Below are positions 35,989-44,975 of a stretch of 56,796 nt of DNA, piece after piece. Both the position numbers and the translations under genes were made by a program. The notes beneath the pieces are model-generated. The model did not search any database and was not told the origin of the DNA. It saw only the letters and a program-made list of their open reading frames with translations. Source of the stretch: Actinotignum sanguinis (GTDB lineage Bacteria; Actinomycetota; Actinomycetes; Actinomycetales; Actinomycetaceae); the NCBI RefSeq assembly GCF_003957255.1, contig NZ_QDIE01000012.1, forward strand, positions 1 to 56,796, in the 5' to 3' direction. Each line of letters opens with the position of its first letter. The stretch's first letter is position 1.

Positions 35989-37506
35989 GTGAGTGAATTT
36001 CTTGATAGTGAAACCCCGGAACAGATGCGTATCCGGCTGGAGAAGCGCGCCCGCCTGCTCGCGGAAGGAACCGAAGCCTACCCGGCCGAACTTCCTATCA
36101 CCGCCACCATCCCGGACATCCGGGAACAATACAGTGATATTGAAGCCGGCGAAGAACTAACCGAGACCTCGGTGGGCATCGCCGGGCGTGTCATGCTTTC
36201 CCGCACCGGCGGCAAAATTGCTTTTGCCACCCTGCAAGACGGGCGCGGGAACCGCCTCCAGGTGATTCTCTCCCTCGCGCACGTGGGTGAAGAACGCCTG
36301 GCCGCCTACAAACAAGATGTTGACCTGGGCGATTTCATTTTCGTATCCGGGCACGTGGGGGCCTCTAAGCGCGGCGAACTCTCCGTGTTCGCCCACGAAT
36401 GGCAGATGGCCTCCAAGGCCCTGCGCCCCCTCCCCAAGATCTACCAGAACGAAGCCGGCGAAGACGTTGCCCTCAACGAAGAATCGCGGGTGCGGATGCG
36501 CCACCTCGACCTCATCACCCGCCCGGCCGCCCGTGATATGGTGCGGCTGCGCGCCGGGGTTATGAAGTCGCTGCGCGCCAATTTTGACCGCCGCAGCTAC
36601 GTGGAAATCGAAACTCCGATCCTGCAGCCCATCCACGGCGGTGCCGCGGCCCGGCCCTTCCAGACGCATATTAATGCCTATGATGAGGACCTCTACCTGC
36701 GCATTGCTACCGAGCTTTACCTCAAGCGCGCGGTGGTAGGCGGCGTGGATCGCGTCTTCGAAATTGGGCGGAACTTCCGCAACGAAGGTGCGGACTCCAC
36801 CCACTCCCCGGAATTTACCGCGCTCGAGGCCTACCAGGCCTACGCCACCTACGATACGATGGCCGAGCTCACCCGGAATCTCGTCCAGCAGGCGTGCCTG
36901 GACACCCTGGGCACCACCACCGTCACCCTGAATGACGGCACCGAATATGACCTGGGTGGCGAATGGCAGAAACTCGATCTTTACGAATCTGTCTCCGCGG
37001 CCGTGGGTGAAGAAATCACCGTGGACACCCCGCGCGAACGCCTCGAAGCTCTCGCGGAAGCCCGCGATATCGCGATCGCGCCCTTCTGGGTGAACGGCAA
37101 AATCGTGGAAGAACTCTTCGAAGAATTGTGCGGGGACCAGCTCTACGCACCCACCTTCGTGTACGACTTCCCCGAGGACACCTCCCCGCTCACCCGCCCG
37201 CACCGCACCAAGAAGGGCCTGACCGAAAAATGGGACCTGTATGTGCGGGGCATGGAACTGGGCACCGCCTATTCCGAGCTGGCCGACCCGGTTATCCAGC
37301 GCGAACGCCTCACCCAGCAATCCATCGAAGCTGCTAACGGCGACCCGGAAGCCATGCAGCTCGATGAGGACTTCCTCGCCGCCATGGAACAGGGCTTCCC
37401 GCCCACCGGCGGCATGGGGATGGGCATTGATCGCCTCCTCACCGCCATGACCGGCCTGGGGATCCGCGAAACGATTACCTTCCCCTTCATTAAACCCGGG
37501 AAGTAA
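35989..37506 (+). CDS. lysS: lysyl-tRNA synthetase, class II
   Basis: 505 aa. OB-fold anticodon-binding N-terminal domain (about 55-165), then class II motifs: motif 2 FEIGRNFRNEGADSTHSPEFT (about 260) and motif 3 GMGMGIDRLLTAMTG (about 478-492). It charges tRNA-Lys. The start GTG (SEFLDSETPEQMRIR) fits length and family alignment. GC-rich hairpin 37586-37615 follows. Confidence 0.96.
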   Translation: MSEFLDSETPEQMRIRLEKRARLLAEGTEAYPAELPITATIPDIREQYSDIEAGEELTETSVGIAGRVMLSRTGGKIAFATLQDGRGNRLQVILSLAHVGEERLAAYKQDVDLGDFIFVSGHVGASKRGELSVFAHEWQMASKALRPLPKIYQNEAGEDVALNEESRVRMRHLDLITRPAARDMVRLRAGVMKSLRANFDRRSYVEIETPILQPIHGGAAARPFQTHINAYDEDLYLRIATELYLKRAVVGGVDRVFEIGRNFRNEGADSTHSPEFTALEAYQAYATYDTMAELTRNLVQQACLDTLGTTTVTLNDGTEYDLGGEWQKLDLYESVSAAVGEEITVDTPRERLEALAEARDIAIAPFWVNGKIVEELFEELCGDQLYAPTFVYDFPEDTSPLTRPHRTKKGLTEKWDLYVRGMELGTAYSELADPVIQRERLTQQSIEAANGDPEAMQLDEDFLAAMEQGFPPTGGMGMGIDRLLTAMTGLGIRETITFPFIKPGK

Positions 37507-37585
37507 CCCGGCCCGCCGCGGAAAAGAACCCGGCCCGCCAGGTAAACAATCCGGCCCGAAAATAATTTTTCGGTACGACGACGCC

Positions 37586-37615
37586 CGCGCCGCGGAGGCC
37601 CAGCCCCGCGGCGCG
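37586..37615. terminator. possible lysS terminator (GC-rich hairpin)
   Basis: CGCGCCGCGG and CCGCGGCGCG pair over 10 bp around a 10-nt loop, without a T-tract. The remaining gap 37507-37768 holds three short CCGGCCCG repeats and no gene. Confidence 0.45.
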
Positions 37616-37768
37616 GTAGTGTATCTGGCCAACAGTAGATTGCCCACTAAAAGAAACATGATGAATTTTCCTATTGATTTTCCGGCTTGTGCACGGTAAT
37701 CTTCCAAGTAGTTCGGTGCCACGCCCGGCCTGCCGAACCCTGTTTCCCGTGTGCAAAGGTGCCCGCCC

Positions 37769-37843
37769 ATGAAGAAAACTGACACCATTTTCCAGGTCAT
37801 CAAACTCCTGCTCGGTCTTGTCATCGCGGCAGCCCTCGTGTGA
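37769..37843 (+). other. N-terminal membrane anchor of the adaptor in a shifted frame
   Basis: ATG 37769 opens a 24-codon ORF (MKKTDTIFQVIKLLL, then a hydrophobic run ending AAALV) with AAAGG upstream. It stops at TGA 37841-37843. Removing one TG from the GTGTG at 37838-37842 would join it in frame to the adaptor body (AALV-KFAFF), exactly the N-terminus expected for this family. Confidence 0.6.
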
Positions 37844-38793
37844 AATTCGCATTTTTCCCCAACCAACGCAGCTCCGCGGAACTCGTGGCCCAGGGGGATT
37901 TCACCATCCCGACGGTGGTGGCCATGCCGGGGGATATCGATAATTCCCTCACGCTTGATGCCACCGTCATGCGGAATCCGGCCACCCCCGTGCGGGCCAC
38001 CGCCACCGGCACCGTAGATGTGGTCGATGTCAAAGCGGGCGCCGTCGTCAATGAAGGCGACCGGTTGCTACGTATCCGCCACGAAGAAGAAAAAACCACC
38101 GCCGCCACCGTGGAAACTTTTGAGGACGGCACCGAAGTGGAAGTGCCCGGTGAGCCCTATATCGAAGTGAGTTACGTGAATGTGCTCGCCCCGGTGAGCG
38201 GTACCGTGGCGGTGGATGTGCTCGTGGGGCAGCCGGTAGCTATCGGGGAAAGCATCGGCTCCATCACCCCGGCCACGTACCACGCTCGGGTGAGCGTGAA
38301 ACCTGAACAGCTTTACTCGCTGGCCTCGCTGCCGCCGGCCGGGCAGCTCGCGGTCACGAATGGCCCGGCGCCTTTCGACTGCACGAATCTGCGCACGGTT
38401 ACGGAGAAAACGGGTGCGGGAGCGGGCCTGAGCGGTAAAGAAGCCGAGGCGCGCGGCCTGGATAGCGCCAGCGGTACCGTGCAGCCGGCCCTCATCTGCG
38501 ATATTCCCGCCGAACAGCAGGTGTATGATGGTTCGGCCGCGAAACTCACCATTCCGGGGAGTAATACCACCGGGGTGCTCACCGTGCCGGTCAGCGCGGT
38601 GGAGGGGCGTTTCCGCGAGGGAGTGGTCTACCTGCCCGCGGCGGACGGCGGAAAACCCACGAAGCGCACCGTGCAGCTCGGGGTGACGGACGGGCGCCAG
38701 ATCCAGATCACCGGCGGGCTCGAAGAAGGCGAAGAAATCCTCCAGTACGTGCCGGCCGCGCAGCCCACGCCCGACCCGATGATGGGGATGTGA
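37840..38793 (+). CDS. HlyD/MacA-type adaptor, N-terminus frameshifted
   Basis: 317 aa from GTG 37840. The body has a biotinyl-lipoyl-like hairpin in two halves (ATATGTVDVVDVKAGAVVNEGDRLLRI, about 50-75, and NVLAPVSGTVAVDVLVGQPVAIGESI, about 112-137) and a C-terminal beta domain (VPVSAVEGRFREGVVYLP, LEEGEEIL). The membrane anchor lies upstream in another frame, so the intact protein needs a frameshift, or restart at GTG (which overlaps the TGA) gives an anchor-less form. Adaptor of the ATPase and permease that follow. Confidence 0.75.
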   Translation: MKFAFFPNQRSSAELVAQGDFTIPTVVAMPGDIDNSLTLDATVMRNPATPVRATATGTVDVVDVKAGAVVNEGDRLLRIRHEEEKTTAATVETFEDGTEVEVPGEPYIEVSYVNVLAPVSGTVAVDVLVGQPVAIGESIGSITPATYHARVSVKPEQLYSLASLPPAGQLAVTNGPAPFDCTNLRTVTEKTGAGAGLSGKEAEARGLDSASGTVQPALICDIPAEQQVYDGSAAKLTIPGSNTTGVLTVPVSAVEGRFREGVVYLPAADGGKPTKRTVQLGVTDGRQIQITGGLEEGEEILQYVPAAQPTPDPMMGM

Positions 38794-39473
38794 TGTTAGA
38801 GCTTGAGCAGGTGACCCGCACCGTCACTCTCCCGAACGGCCGCCCCCTGCCAATTTTGCGCGGGGTGGATCTGCGCGTTGAGCGCGGGGAATACGTGGCG
38901 ATTATGGGCCAATCCGGAACGGGGAAATCCACCCTCCTCAATATCATCGGGATGCTCGACCTGCCCGATACCGGCTCCTATCGTTTCGAGGGCCGCGATG
39001 TGGCAGAGCTGAGTGAATCGGCGCGCGCTCACCTGCGCGGCTCCCTCTTCGGTTTCGTTTTCCAGCAGTTCAATCTTTTCCGCGGCCGCACCGCCGTGCA
39101 AAACGTGGAAGTGCCGCTGCTGTATTCGGATACCGCCACTATTTTTCGACGCCGCAGTCTCGCCGCCCAGATGCTAGACCGGGTGGGATTAGGGGATCGC
39201 CTGGATGCGATGCCCTCCCAGCTCTCGGGTGGGGAACAGCAACGGGTGGCCCTCGCCCGGGCGCTCGTGCGCCGCCCCCAGGTTCTTCTCGCGGATGAAC
39301 CTACCGGCGCCCTCGACGTGGATACCGCGGGGCGGGTTATGGATCTCATGGAAAGTATGGCGCGGGAAAATAACGCCACTTTCATTATGATCACCCACGA
39401 TCCGAAAGTGGCCGCCCGTGCGGATCGCCGTTTCACCATCCACGATGGGCTCGTCTGGCCGGAGGAAAAATGA
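38793..39473 (+). CDS. ABC transporter ATP-binding protein (MacB type)
   Basis: 226 aa. Walker A GQSGTGKST at about 43, signature QLSGGEQQRVALARAL at about 147, Walker B VLLADEPTGALD, H-loop MITHDP. Typical MacB/LolD ATPase pairing with the permease at 39470. ATG 38793 overlaps the adaptor stop (TGATG); GTG 38790 is an alternative. The stop overlaps the permease start (ATGA). Confidence 0.93.
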   Translation: MLELEQVTRTVTLPNGRPLPILRGVDLRVERGEYVAIMGQSGTGKSTLLNIIGMLDLPDTGSYRFEGRDVAELSESARAHLRGSLFGFVFQQFNLFRGRTAVQNVEVPLLYSDTATIFRRRSLAAQMLDRVGLGDRLDAMPSQLSGGEQQRVALARALVRRPQVLLADEPTGALDVDTAGRVMDLMESMARENNATFIMITHDPKVAARADRRFTIHDGLVWPEEK

Positions 39474-40891
39474 CACGCATTTTCGGGGCCGTTCTCGAAG
39501 CCTGGGAAGAAATTCGAGTGGATCGCGGGCGGGTTATTCTCTCCCTCGTTGGAGTGGCGGCCGCGGTGTGGGCAATGGCAACCGTTCTCGCCCTGGGCCA
39601 GCTTATTAGCGCCGCCGGGGAACACCAGCTCGCCCAGTGGGATGGCAAACCCGGCACCGTCAATATCGGGGTGTACCGCACCGGCGGGGAGGACCCCTCC
39701 GATCCGTACGCGAAACCTTATGCCGACCCCTATGCCAATCCGTACGCCAATCCCGCGGCGGCGCCCACCGGGGCGCAGCTGGGCACCCTGGCCGGCGCCC
39801 AGGCCAGCGAGGATGTTTTCGGCACCACCGTGGCCGAGTACATGGAGAGTGCCGGGGCGAATTATTGGACGCGCTCGCGTATCTCCTATGTGTCCCTCGC
39901 CTTCCCGCCGGTGGTGGCGGGGGCCGGTGGCGCCGATATGCAGGATCTGGACGGTTGGGAATCGGAGAGCATGGCCGGAGCGGAAGCCAGCGGCACCCCC
40001 GGGTACGGGATGATGGAGCAGAATTACGAAATGCTCGCGGTGGATCCTGCTTACGGCCCGCTTTTCGACGTGCAGCTCACCCGCGGGCGCTGGCTGACCG
40101 AAGCGGACGGTGAGCGCCTCATGAACCCCACCGTGGTCAACGAAATGCTCTACAAAGAAATGGGAGAGCCTTCGCTGGCCAGCTACCCGCAGCTTGCGCT
40201 TTCCGGACCCACCGGGGTACGCATGACGGTGGTCGGGGTGGTTGCGGACCGCTCGCGCTGGGATAGCCCGCGCCTGCACGTGCCGTATGAGAGCATGGCC
40301 GCCGCCGCGATGACCCAACTATCACCCATGGATTCCGCCACCGTTTCGGTGCTGGTGCCCCGCGGGGAAGAAGGGGAGGCCCAGAAGGTCCTTGTTTCCG
40401 TGCTCCAGGGTCGCCTCGGCAAAAACTACCAGGTAGAAGGCCAGTTCATCGAAAGCCAGATGCGCGGCCAGGAATCCACCGAACGTCAGGTCACCGCGAT
40501 TATCGCGGCCATCGGCGGGATCGTGATTCTGGTGGGCGCCCTCGGCCTGCTTACCGTCTCCATCGTCACGATGAAGCAGCGGGTGCGGGAAATGGGGATC
40601 CGCCGCGCGATGGGCGCCTCCGCGCGCCGTATCTTCACCTCGGTGTTCTTGGAATCCGTGGTGGCGACGACGGCGGCCGGTTTCATCGGGGTGATTGCCT
40701 CGATTGTCACCATCCGAACCGCGCCCCTCGCCCGGTGGCTCGATCTGCCCTTCTCGGTGGATAGCGTGGGATACCCGGTGCTGGCCGCCTTTATTGGCCT
40801 GGCGATATCCGCCGGGGTGGGAGCGCTGTGCGGAATCATCCCGGCCACCATGGCGCTGCGCATCAAACCCATTGACGCTATTCGCTTCTAG
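39470..40891 (+). CDS. MacB-like ABC transporter permease
   Basis: 473 aa. TM1 at about 20-42, a MacB_PCD extracytoplasmic domain (about 45-340), then three TM segments (about 345-370, 395-420, 435-460) in an FtsX domain with VREMGIRRAMGASARRIFTSVFLES. An unusual Tyr/Pro/Asp repeat (DPYAKPYADPYANPYANP, about 79-96) sits near the start of the outer domain. Third gene of the adaptor-ATPase-permease unit. Confidence 0.9.
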   Translation: MTRIFGAVLEAWEEIRVDRGRVILSLVGVAAAVWAMATVLALGQLISAAGEHQLAQWDGKPGTVNIGVYRTGGEDPSDPYAKPYADPYANPYANPAAAPTGAQLGTLAGAQASEDVFGTTVAEYMESAGANYWTRSRISYVSLAFPPVVAGAGGADMQDLDGWESESMAGAEASGTPGYGMMEQNYEMLAVDPAYGPLFDVQLTRGRWLTEADGERLMNPTVVNEMLYKEMGEPSLASYPQLALSGPTGVRMTVVGVVADRSRWDSPRLHVPYESMAAAAMTQLSPMDSATVSVLVPRGEEGEAQKVLVSVLQGRLGKNYQVEGQFIESQMRGQESTERQVTAIIAAIGGIVILVGALGLLTVSIVTMKQRVREMGIRRAMGASARRIFTSVFLESVVATTAAGFIGVIASIVTIRTAPLARWLDLPFSVDSVGYPVLAAFIGLAISAGVGALCGIIPATMALRIKPIDAIRF

Positions 40892-40908
40892 CTAGGAGCG
40901 CGGCGGAC

Positions 40909-40914
40909 TAGGCT
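40909..40914 (+). promoter_or_regulatory. -10 box (TAGGCT) of a probable leaderless promoter for the dehydrogenase gene
   Basis: TAGGCT ends 6 nt before ATG 40921; no Shine-Dalgarno. Confidence 0.5.
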
Positions 40915-40920
40915 ACAGCT

Positions 40921-41859
40921 ATGAAGGTACTTCTCCCCAATAGCTTTGACCTTTCCCTCCCGCCCGAAGAAGGCGTCACCTGGGTGACTTTTGACGTGAG
41001 CGCACCCATCCCGGAAGAACACCGCGATGCTGAGGCCCTCGTGGTCTGGTTGGACCCCCATGCGGCCGAGCACGTGGCCCAGCTCCCGCACCTCAAACTC
41101 ATTCAGGGCATGATGGCCGGCGCGGAAAGCCTGCACGCCACCAACCCTCCCGCGGGAGTTATCCTCGCCACCGCGAACGGTTTGCATGATGCCACCGTAT
41201 CCGAACACGCCATCGCGCTCGCGCTCTACCTGGTGCGGGACTTGCGCATCGCCACCGAAGAACAGGATAGGCACCGCTGGTCACGCGACCGGATCTTCTT
41301 CACCGAGCTGCGCCCCGGCGGGCGCCTGACCAGCCTGCTTGGCGCTCAGGTGACCATTTGGGGCTACGGGCATATCGGGCGCCACCTCGCCGGGATGCTC
41401 AAAGTTTTCGGGGCGCGGGTGCGCGGCCTGGCCACGTCCCGGCGCACCGAGGGTGATATTGAGGTGTACGACGGCGCTAACCTCGCCCAGCGCGATGAGG
41501 TGCTGGCCGATACCGATGTCCTCATTCTCATCCTTCCCGCCACCGAGGCCACCGCCAATGTTGTGGATGCGAGTGTTTTCGCGGCTCTGCCTGAGCGCGC
41601 CGTCGTCGTTAATGTGGGGCGCGGGAAAACGGTCAAGGAAGATGACTTGGCTGCCGCGCTGCGCGAAGGAAAAATTGCGGGCGCTGGCTTGGATGTTACG
41701 GCCACCGAGCCGCTGCCCGCGGATTCGCCGCTGTGGGACCTGGCCACGATTATTACCCCGCATACGGCCGGCGGGCGGCCCGTGGGTGCCGAGGAGCTGA
41801 TCCTCGCCAATGTGCGGGCGCTGCGCGAGGGAGGGGAGTTTATTAACCGGGAGGCATAA
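40921..41859 (+). CDS. D-isomer-specific 2-hydroxyacid dehydrogenase family protein
   Basis: 312 aa. NAD-binding VTIWGYGHIGRHLAGML (about 143-160), VVNVGRGKTVKEDDLAAAL with the catalytic-site Arg, ATEPLP with Glu, and ITPHTAGG with His (about 280). The fold is shared by glyoxylate/phosphoglycerate-type dehydrogenases; substrate not predictable. Monocistronic with its own promoter, ending before a GC-rich hairpin. Confidence 0.87.
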   Translation: MKVLLPNSFDLSLPPEEGVTWVTFDVSAPIPEEHRDAEALVVWLDPHAAEHVAQLPHLKLIQGMMAGAESLHATNPPAGVILATANGLHDATVSEHAIALALYLVRDLRIATEEQDRHRWSRDRIFFTELRPGGRLTSLLGAQVTIWGYGHIGRHLAGMLKVFGARVRGLATSRRTEGDIEVYDGANLAQRDEVLADTDVLILILPATEATANVVDASVFAALPERAVVVNVGRGKTVKEDDLAAALREGKIAGAGLDVTATEPLPADSPLWDLATIITPHTAGGRPVGAEELILANVRALREGGEFINREA

Positions 41860-41878
41860 AAACTTCCGCGAAGCTTCA

Positions 41879-41909
41879 GCGGGCCGCGCGGCTCGGCTGT
41901 GCGGCCCGC
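41879..41909. terminator. possible terminator hairpin
   Basis: GCGGGCCGC (41879-41887) and GCGGCCCGC (41901-41909) form a 9-bp stem; no T-tract. Confidence 0.45.
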
Positions 41910-42004
41910 GATAGCGCCTGTGCCGCGGGGCCGCGCCGCGCAGCACAACCGACAAGAACCCGTCGGGCACTACCACCCGGCGGCAATAGTGCGCTACACT
42001 CCTT

Positions 42005-42021
42005 AAACTGACATACAGTTC
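42005..42021. promoter_or_regulatory. palindromic operator 1 (AAACTGAC-type), upstream of the first OPA transporter
   Basis: AAACTGACATACAGTTC, with AACTG/CAGTT arms, starts 4 nt after a -10-like TACACT (41995-42000), so it covers the transcription start. It shares its left half AAACTGACA with the site at 44893-44909. Confidence 0.6.
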
Positions 42022-42040
42022 AGCTCAAGGAGGAGTAGTG

Positions 42041-43393
42041 ATGTCATCACATGAGGAAACGCGGCAGGGCAGGCCCGCCGCCGAATCTGAGGACACCAGC
42101 GCACAGTTCGCTGCCGCGCACCCGGACACTTTCGCGCAGTACCTCAAGCGGCGCGGCATGGTGTTCTTCGTGGCCTACCTCGGCTACGTATGCGCGTACC
42201 TGGTCCGCAATAATTTCAAACTCCGCTCCGAAGCCCTGCGCCTGGAGAACGACTGGAGCCTGCCGCAAATCGGCCTGGTTCTCACCATGTTCACCATCAC
42301 CTACGGCTTCGGGAAATTCTTTATGGGGATGCTGTCCGACCGCGTCTCCCTGCGCCGCATTTTTGCCGGCTGCTTGGGGCTTTCCGCGATCCTGTGCATC
42401 GCCATTGGCTTCACCACGAACTTCTACCTGCTCGCGGTGCTCATGTTCCTGCTCGGCTGCGCGCAGGGGGCGCTGGCACCCTCATCCATGGCGATGATCG
42501 CGAACTGGTACCCGAATAAAACCCGCGGTTCCGGTATCGCGATCTGGAATACCTCGCAAAACCTGGGCGGGGCGCTGCTGCCCCTCATGATTACCTGGCT
42601 GCTGGCCCTGGGTGGGCCCAGCGGCGGGGCGATTGCCTTCTGGGGCCCGGGCCTGGTGGTCTTCGGTTTGTCCATCTTCTTCTGGAAGTACGGCGGGGAC
42701 CGCCCCGAAGCCGAAGGAATGCCCACCCTGCGCCAGATCTACGGCAAGGCCGGCGAACCGAATACCGACGAAACTCCCGACGAAAGCTACTGGCATATCC
42801 TCGTGCGTTTCGTTTTCACCTCCCCGCTGGTCCTCACCGTGGCTTTTATCAACGCCGCGCTCTACTTCCTGCGGTTCGGGGTGCTCAACTGGATGCCGGC
42901 CTTCCTCGGCACCGAAATGGGATTCACGGAAGCCCAGTACTCCACTGCCTTCTCGGTGCTGGAATGGATCGCCATTCCCGGATCCTTCCTCTTCGCTTGG
43001 ATTTCCGTCAAGCTCCCCAACCGCCAGTCCGTGGTGGGCTTCCTCGGGCTGCTGTGCCTGGCTGGCCTTATCTGGGTCTACATGGGCAATGACAATTACG
43101 TGGTGCTCCTCATTGTTTCCGGGCTTATGGGGGCACTCATTTACGGCCCGCAGCTGATTGTCAATATCCTCACCCTCAACTTCGTGCCGCTCAAGGCGGC
43201 CGGGGTGGCGGTCGGTTTCGTGGGGCTCTTCGGTTACATCGTTGGTGAGATGGGCGCCAACCTTATTATGCCGATCCTCGCTGAGCGCTTCTCCTGGGCG
43301 GCGTCCTTCACGTTGCTCGCCGGGATCGCGGTGGCGGCCGGGGTTATGTACCTCTCGCTCTCGCGGCGCGAACAGGCTGTGGTGCAGGCATAA
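42041..43393 (+). CDS. MFS transporter, organophosphate:Pi antiporter-like (GlpT/UhpT type)
   Basis: 450 aa with about 12 TM segments after a charged N-terminal tail of about 35 residues. The opening FVAYLGYVCAYLVRNNFKL and the block GKFFMGMLSDRVSLRRIF are typical of the OPA (GlpT/UhpT/PgtP) family, as is IWNTSQNLGGALLP. These import sugar phosphates or glycerol phosphate in exchange for phosphate; substrate unknown here. SD AGGAGGAG before ATG 42041. Very likely repressed through operator 42005-42021 by the GntR protein at 44976. Confidence 0.88.
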   Translation: MSSHEETRQGRPAAESEDTSAQFAAAHPDTFAQYLKRRGMVFFVAYLGYVCAYLVRNNFKLRSEALRLENDWSLPQIGLVLTMFTITYGFGKFFMGMLSDRVSLRRIFAGCLGLSAILCIAIGFTTNFYLLAVLMFLLGCAQGALAPSSMAMIANWYPNKTRGSGIAIWNTSQNLGGALLPLMITWLLALGGPSGGAIAFWGPGLVVFGLSIFFWKYGGDRPEAEGMPTLRQIYGKAGEPNTDETPDESYWHILVRFVFTSPLVLTVAFINAALYFLRFGVLNWMPAFLGTEMGFTEAQYSTAFSVLEWIAIPGSFLFAWISVKLPNRQSVVGFLGLLCLAGLIWVYMGNDNYVVLLIVSGLMGALIYGPQLIVNILTLNFVPLKAAGVAVGFVGLFGYIVGEMGANLIMPILAERFSWAASFTLLAGIAVAAGVMYLSLSRREQAVVQA

Positions 43394-43428
43394 TAGTTGC
43401 GGCAGCGTCATTTATTACGACGACGCCG

Positions 43429-43458
43429 GCGCGGGGCCCGAGGATTCGGGCCCCGCGC
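43429..43458. terminator. bidirectional hairpin between the convergent transporters
   Basis: GCGCGGGGCCCGA and TCGGGCCCCGCGC form a perfect 13-bp stem with a 4-nt loop. Confidence 0.7.
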
Positions 43459-43494
43459 GGGTGTGCTGGAAGCCAGCTAGCTGCGCCGTCGTTC

Positions 43495-44778
43495 TTAAAA
43501 ACGCAGGCTGCGCATTTCCGGACCCCGCAAACTCGCGTAGCCGGCCGCGCAGATGAGGGCGGTAAGAGCGAGGCTCGTGTAGGCGACCGTCCAGCCGTAG
43601 CTGGTCACCAGGTGGGGGATAAGGAAATTCGCGAGGGTTTCGCCGGCCAGGTAGCCGGCCGCCCCCACCACCCCGGTGGCCGCGCCCGCCACATTATCGG
43701 GAACGAGCGACAGGGTAAGCATATTAATACTCACCTGCGGTCCGTAAATGAGGGCGCCCAGCAGTAGCGCTCCGGCCACCGAAGAACTGCTAAAAGCCAG
43801 GTGGGGCCAAGCGACGAGTACCACGGCGAGGGCAAGCATCGCTTTCATGGCGGCGGAGGAGGCCCGGTTGGGGTGGCGGGCCGCGTAGGCACCGAAGGCG
43901 AAAGAAGCCGGGATGGCAGCCAATTCGGCGCCCGCCAAGGCGATTTCTCCGTCGTGGTCGGTGGCGTGCTCGGCGGCGAAAATAACCACCCAGTTAATAA
44001 CGCCGAAGCGGATGCAATACAGCAGGGTATTAATGCCGACCAGGGTGAGGATCCAGCGGTTGGTGAGGACGGCCCGCACCACCGTAGGCCAGTAGCCATC
44101 CGCGCGGGTGCTCAACTGCGGGGTACCGGCCGAACCGAACAGCATGGTGAGAGTGGGGAGGCCCTGGCGCCAGGGGCGGTCGGCACCGGTGCGGTACGCC
44201 CATATTCCCACCGCAATGGTGAACAGCCCGGGAATGAGGAAAATATGGAAACGGGCCAGGTGCCAGCCGGTGAGTGCCCCGGCTAGCAGCGGGAGCAAGG
44301 CGGCCCCGAGGTTCTGGGAGGTATTCCAGATCGCCACCCGTGCACCGCGGGAAGAATTGGGATACCAGGCACCCAAGAGCACCAGGGCGGCCGGGGCAAG
44401 AGCCGATTGCACCAGCCCGTTCGCGAAGGTGAGGGCCGCGAGAGTGCGGGCGGAGCTGGGAATCCCGGTGAGGACGCATAGAATTCCCGATATGATGAGC
44501 GCCCCGCCGAAAAGGCGGCGCAGCGAGACACGGTCCGCCACCATCCCGAAAATGATTTTCCCGGTCCCGTACGCGAGGGTGAAAGCGCTGAGCACAAAGC
44601 CGACCTGGTAGAGCGACCATCCCTCCTCCGTGACGAAACGGGCGGAGACCACTTTGAGGTTATTGCGGGTGGTGTAGGCAAACACATAGCCGATATACAC
44701 GACGAGGAAAACGTGGGCGCGCCAGCGGTAGTAATCCGGGGCCGGGGTGGGGCCCGGCGGGAACCGCGTGGCGGCCAT
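43495..44778 (-). CDS. MFS transporter, OPA-like, second copy
   Basis: 427 aa, about 12 TM segments. VYIGYVFAYTTRNNLKVVSARF, GKIIFGMVADRVSLRRLFGG and IWNTSQNLGAALLP align with the transporter at 42041, so the two are paralogues facing each other. SD AAGGAGGG precedes ATG 44778; the frame extends to 44850 without family similarity. It is transcribed divergently from the GntR gene, with the operator between them. Confidence 0.87.
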   Translation of the reverse strand: MAATRFPPGPTPAPDYYRWRAHVFLVVYIGYVFAYTTRNNLKVVSARFVTEEGWSLYQVGFVLSAFTLAYGTGKIIFGMVADRVSLRRLFGGALIISGILCVLTGIPSSARTLAALTFANGLVQSALAPAALVLLGAWYPNSSRGARVAIWNTSQNLGAALLPLLAGALTGWHLARFHIFLIPGLFTIAVGIWAYRTGADRPWRQGLPTLTMLFGSAGTPQLSTRADGYWPTVVRAVLTNRWILTLVGINTLLYCIRFGVINWVVIFAAEHATDHDGEIALAGAELAAIPASFAFGAYAARHPNRASSAAMKAMLALAVVLVAWPHLAFSSSSVAGALLLGALIYGPQVSINMLTLSLVPDNVAGAATGVVGAAGYLAGETLANFLIPHLVTSYGWTVAYTSLALTALICAAGYASLRGPEMRSLRF

Positions 44779-44892
44779 AATCCCTCCTTTTGGTGTATGC
44801 GGCGCGTGGGCGCGTGGAAACTGAGCATTCGCGCGGGCAACCTTGCCCACCCGCCGCCAGCCGGCGCACGCGATGGCGTAAAATCACATTGG

Positions 44893-44909
44893 AAACTGAC
44901 AGTCAGTTT
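44893..44909. promoter_or_regulatory. palindromic operator 2 between the OPA transporter and the GntR gene
   Basis: AAACTGAC and GTCAGTTT flank a single central base: a perfect 8-bp-arm palindrome. TAGGAT at 44913-44918 is a likely -10 for the GntR gene, so the site would lie between its -35 and -10; it is also in the promoter region of the transporter. Confidence 0.7.
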
Positions 44910-44975
44910 ACCTAGGATAAGGCGAGAGCGGGTACTCGCCCCGCTTGTTATCCCGCGCGATGGAAAGGAGCGCTT

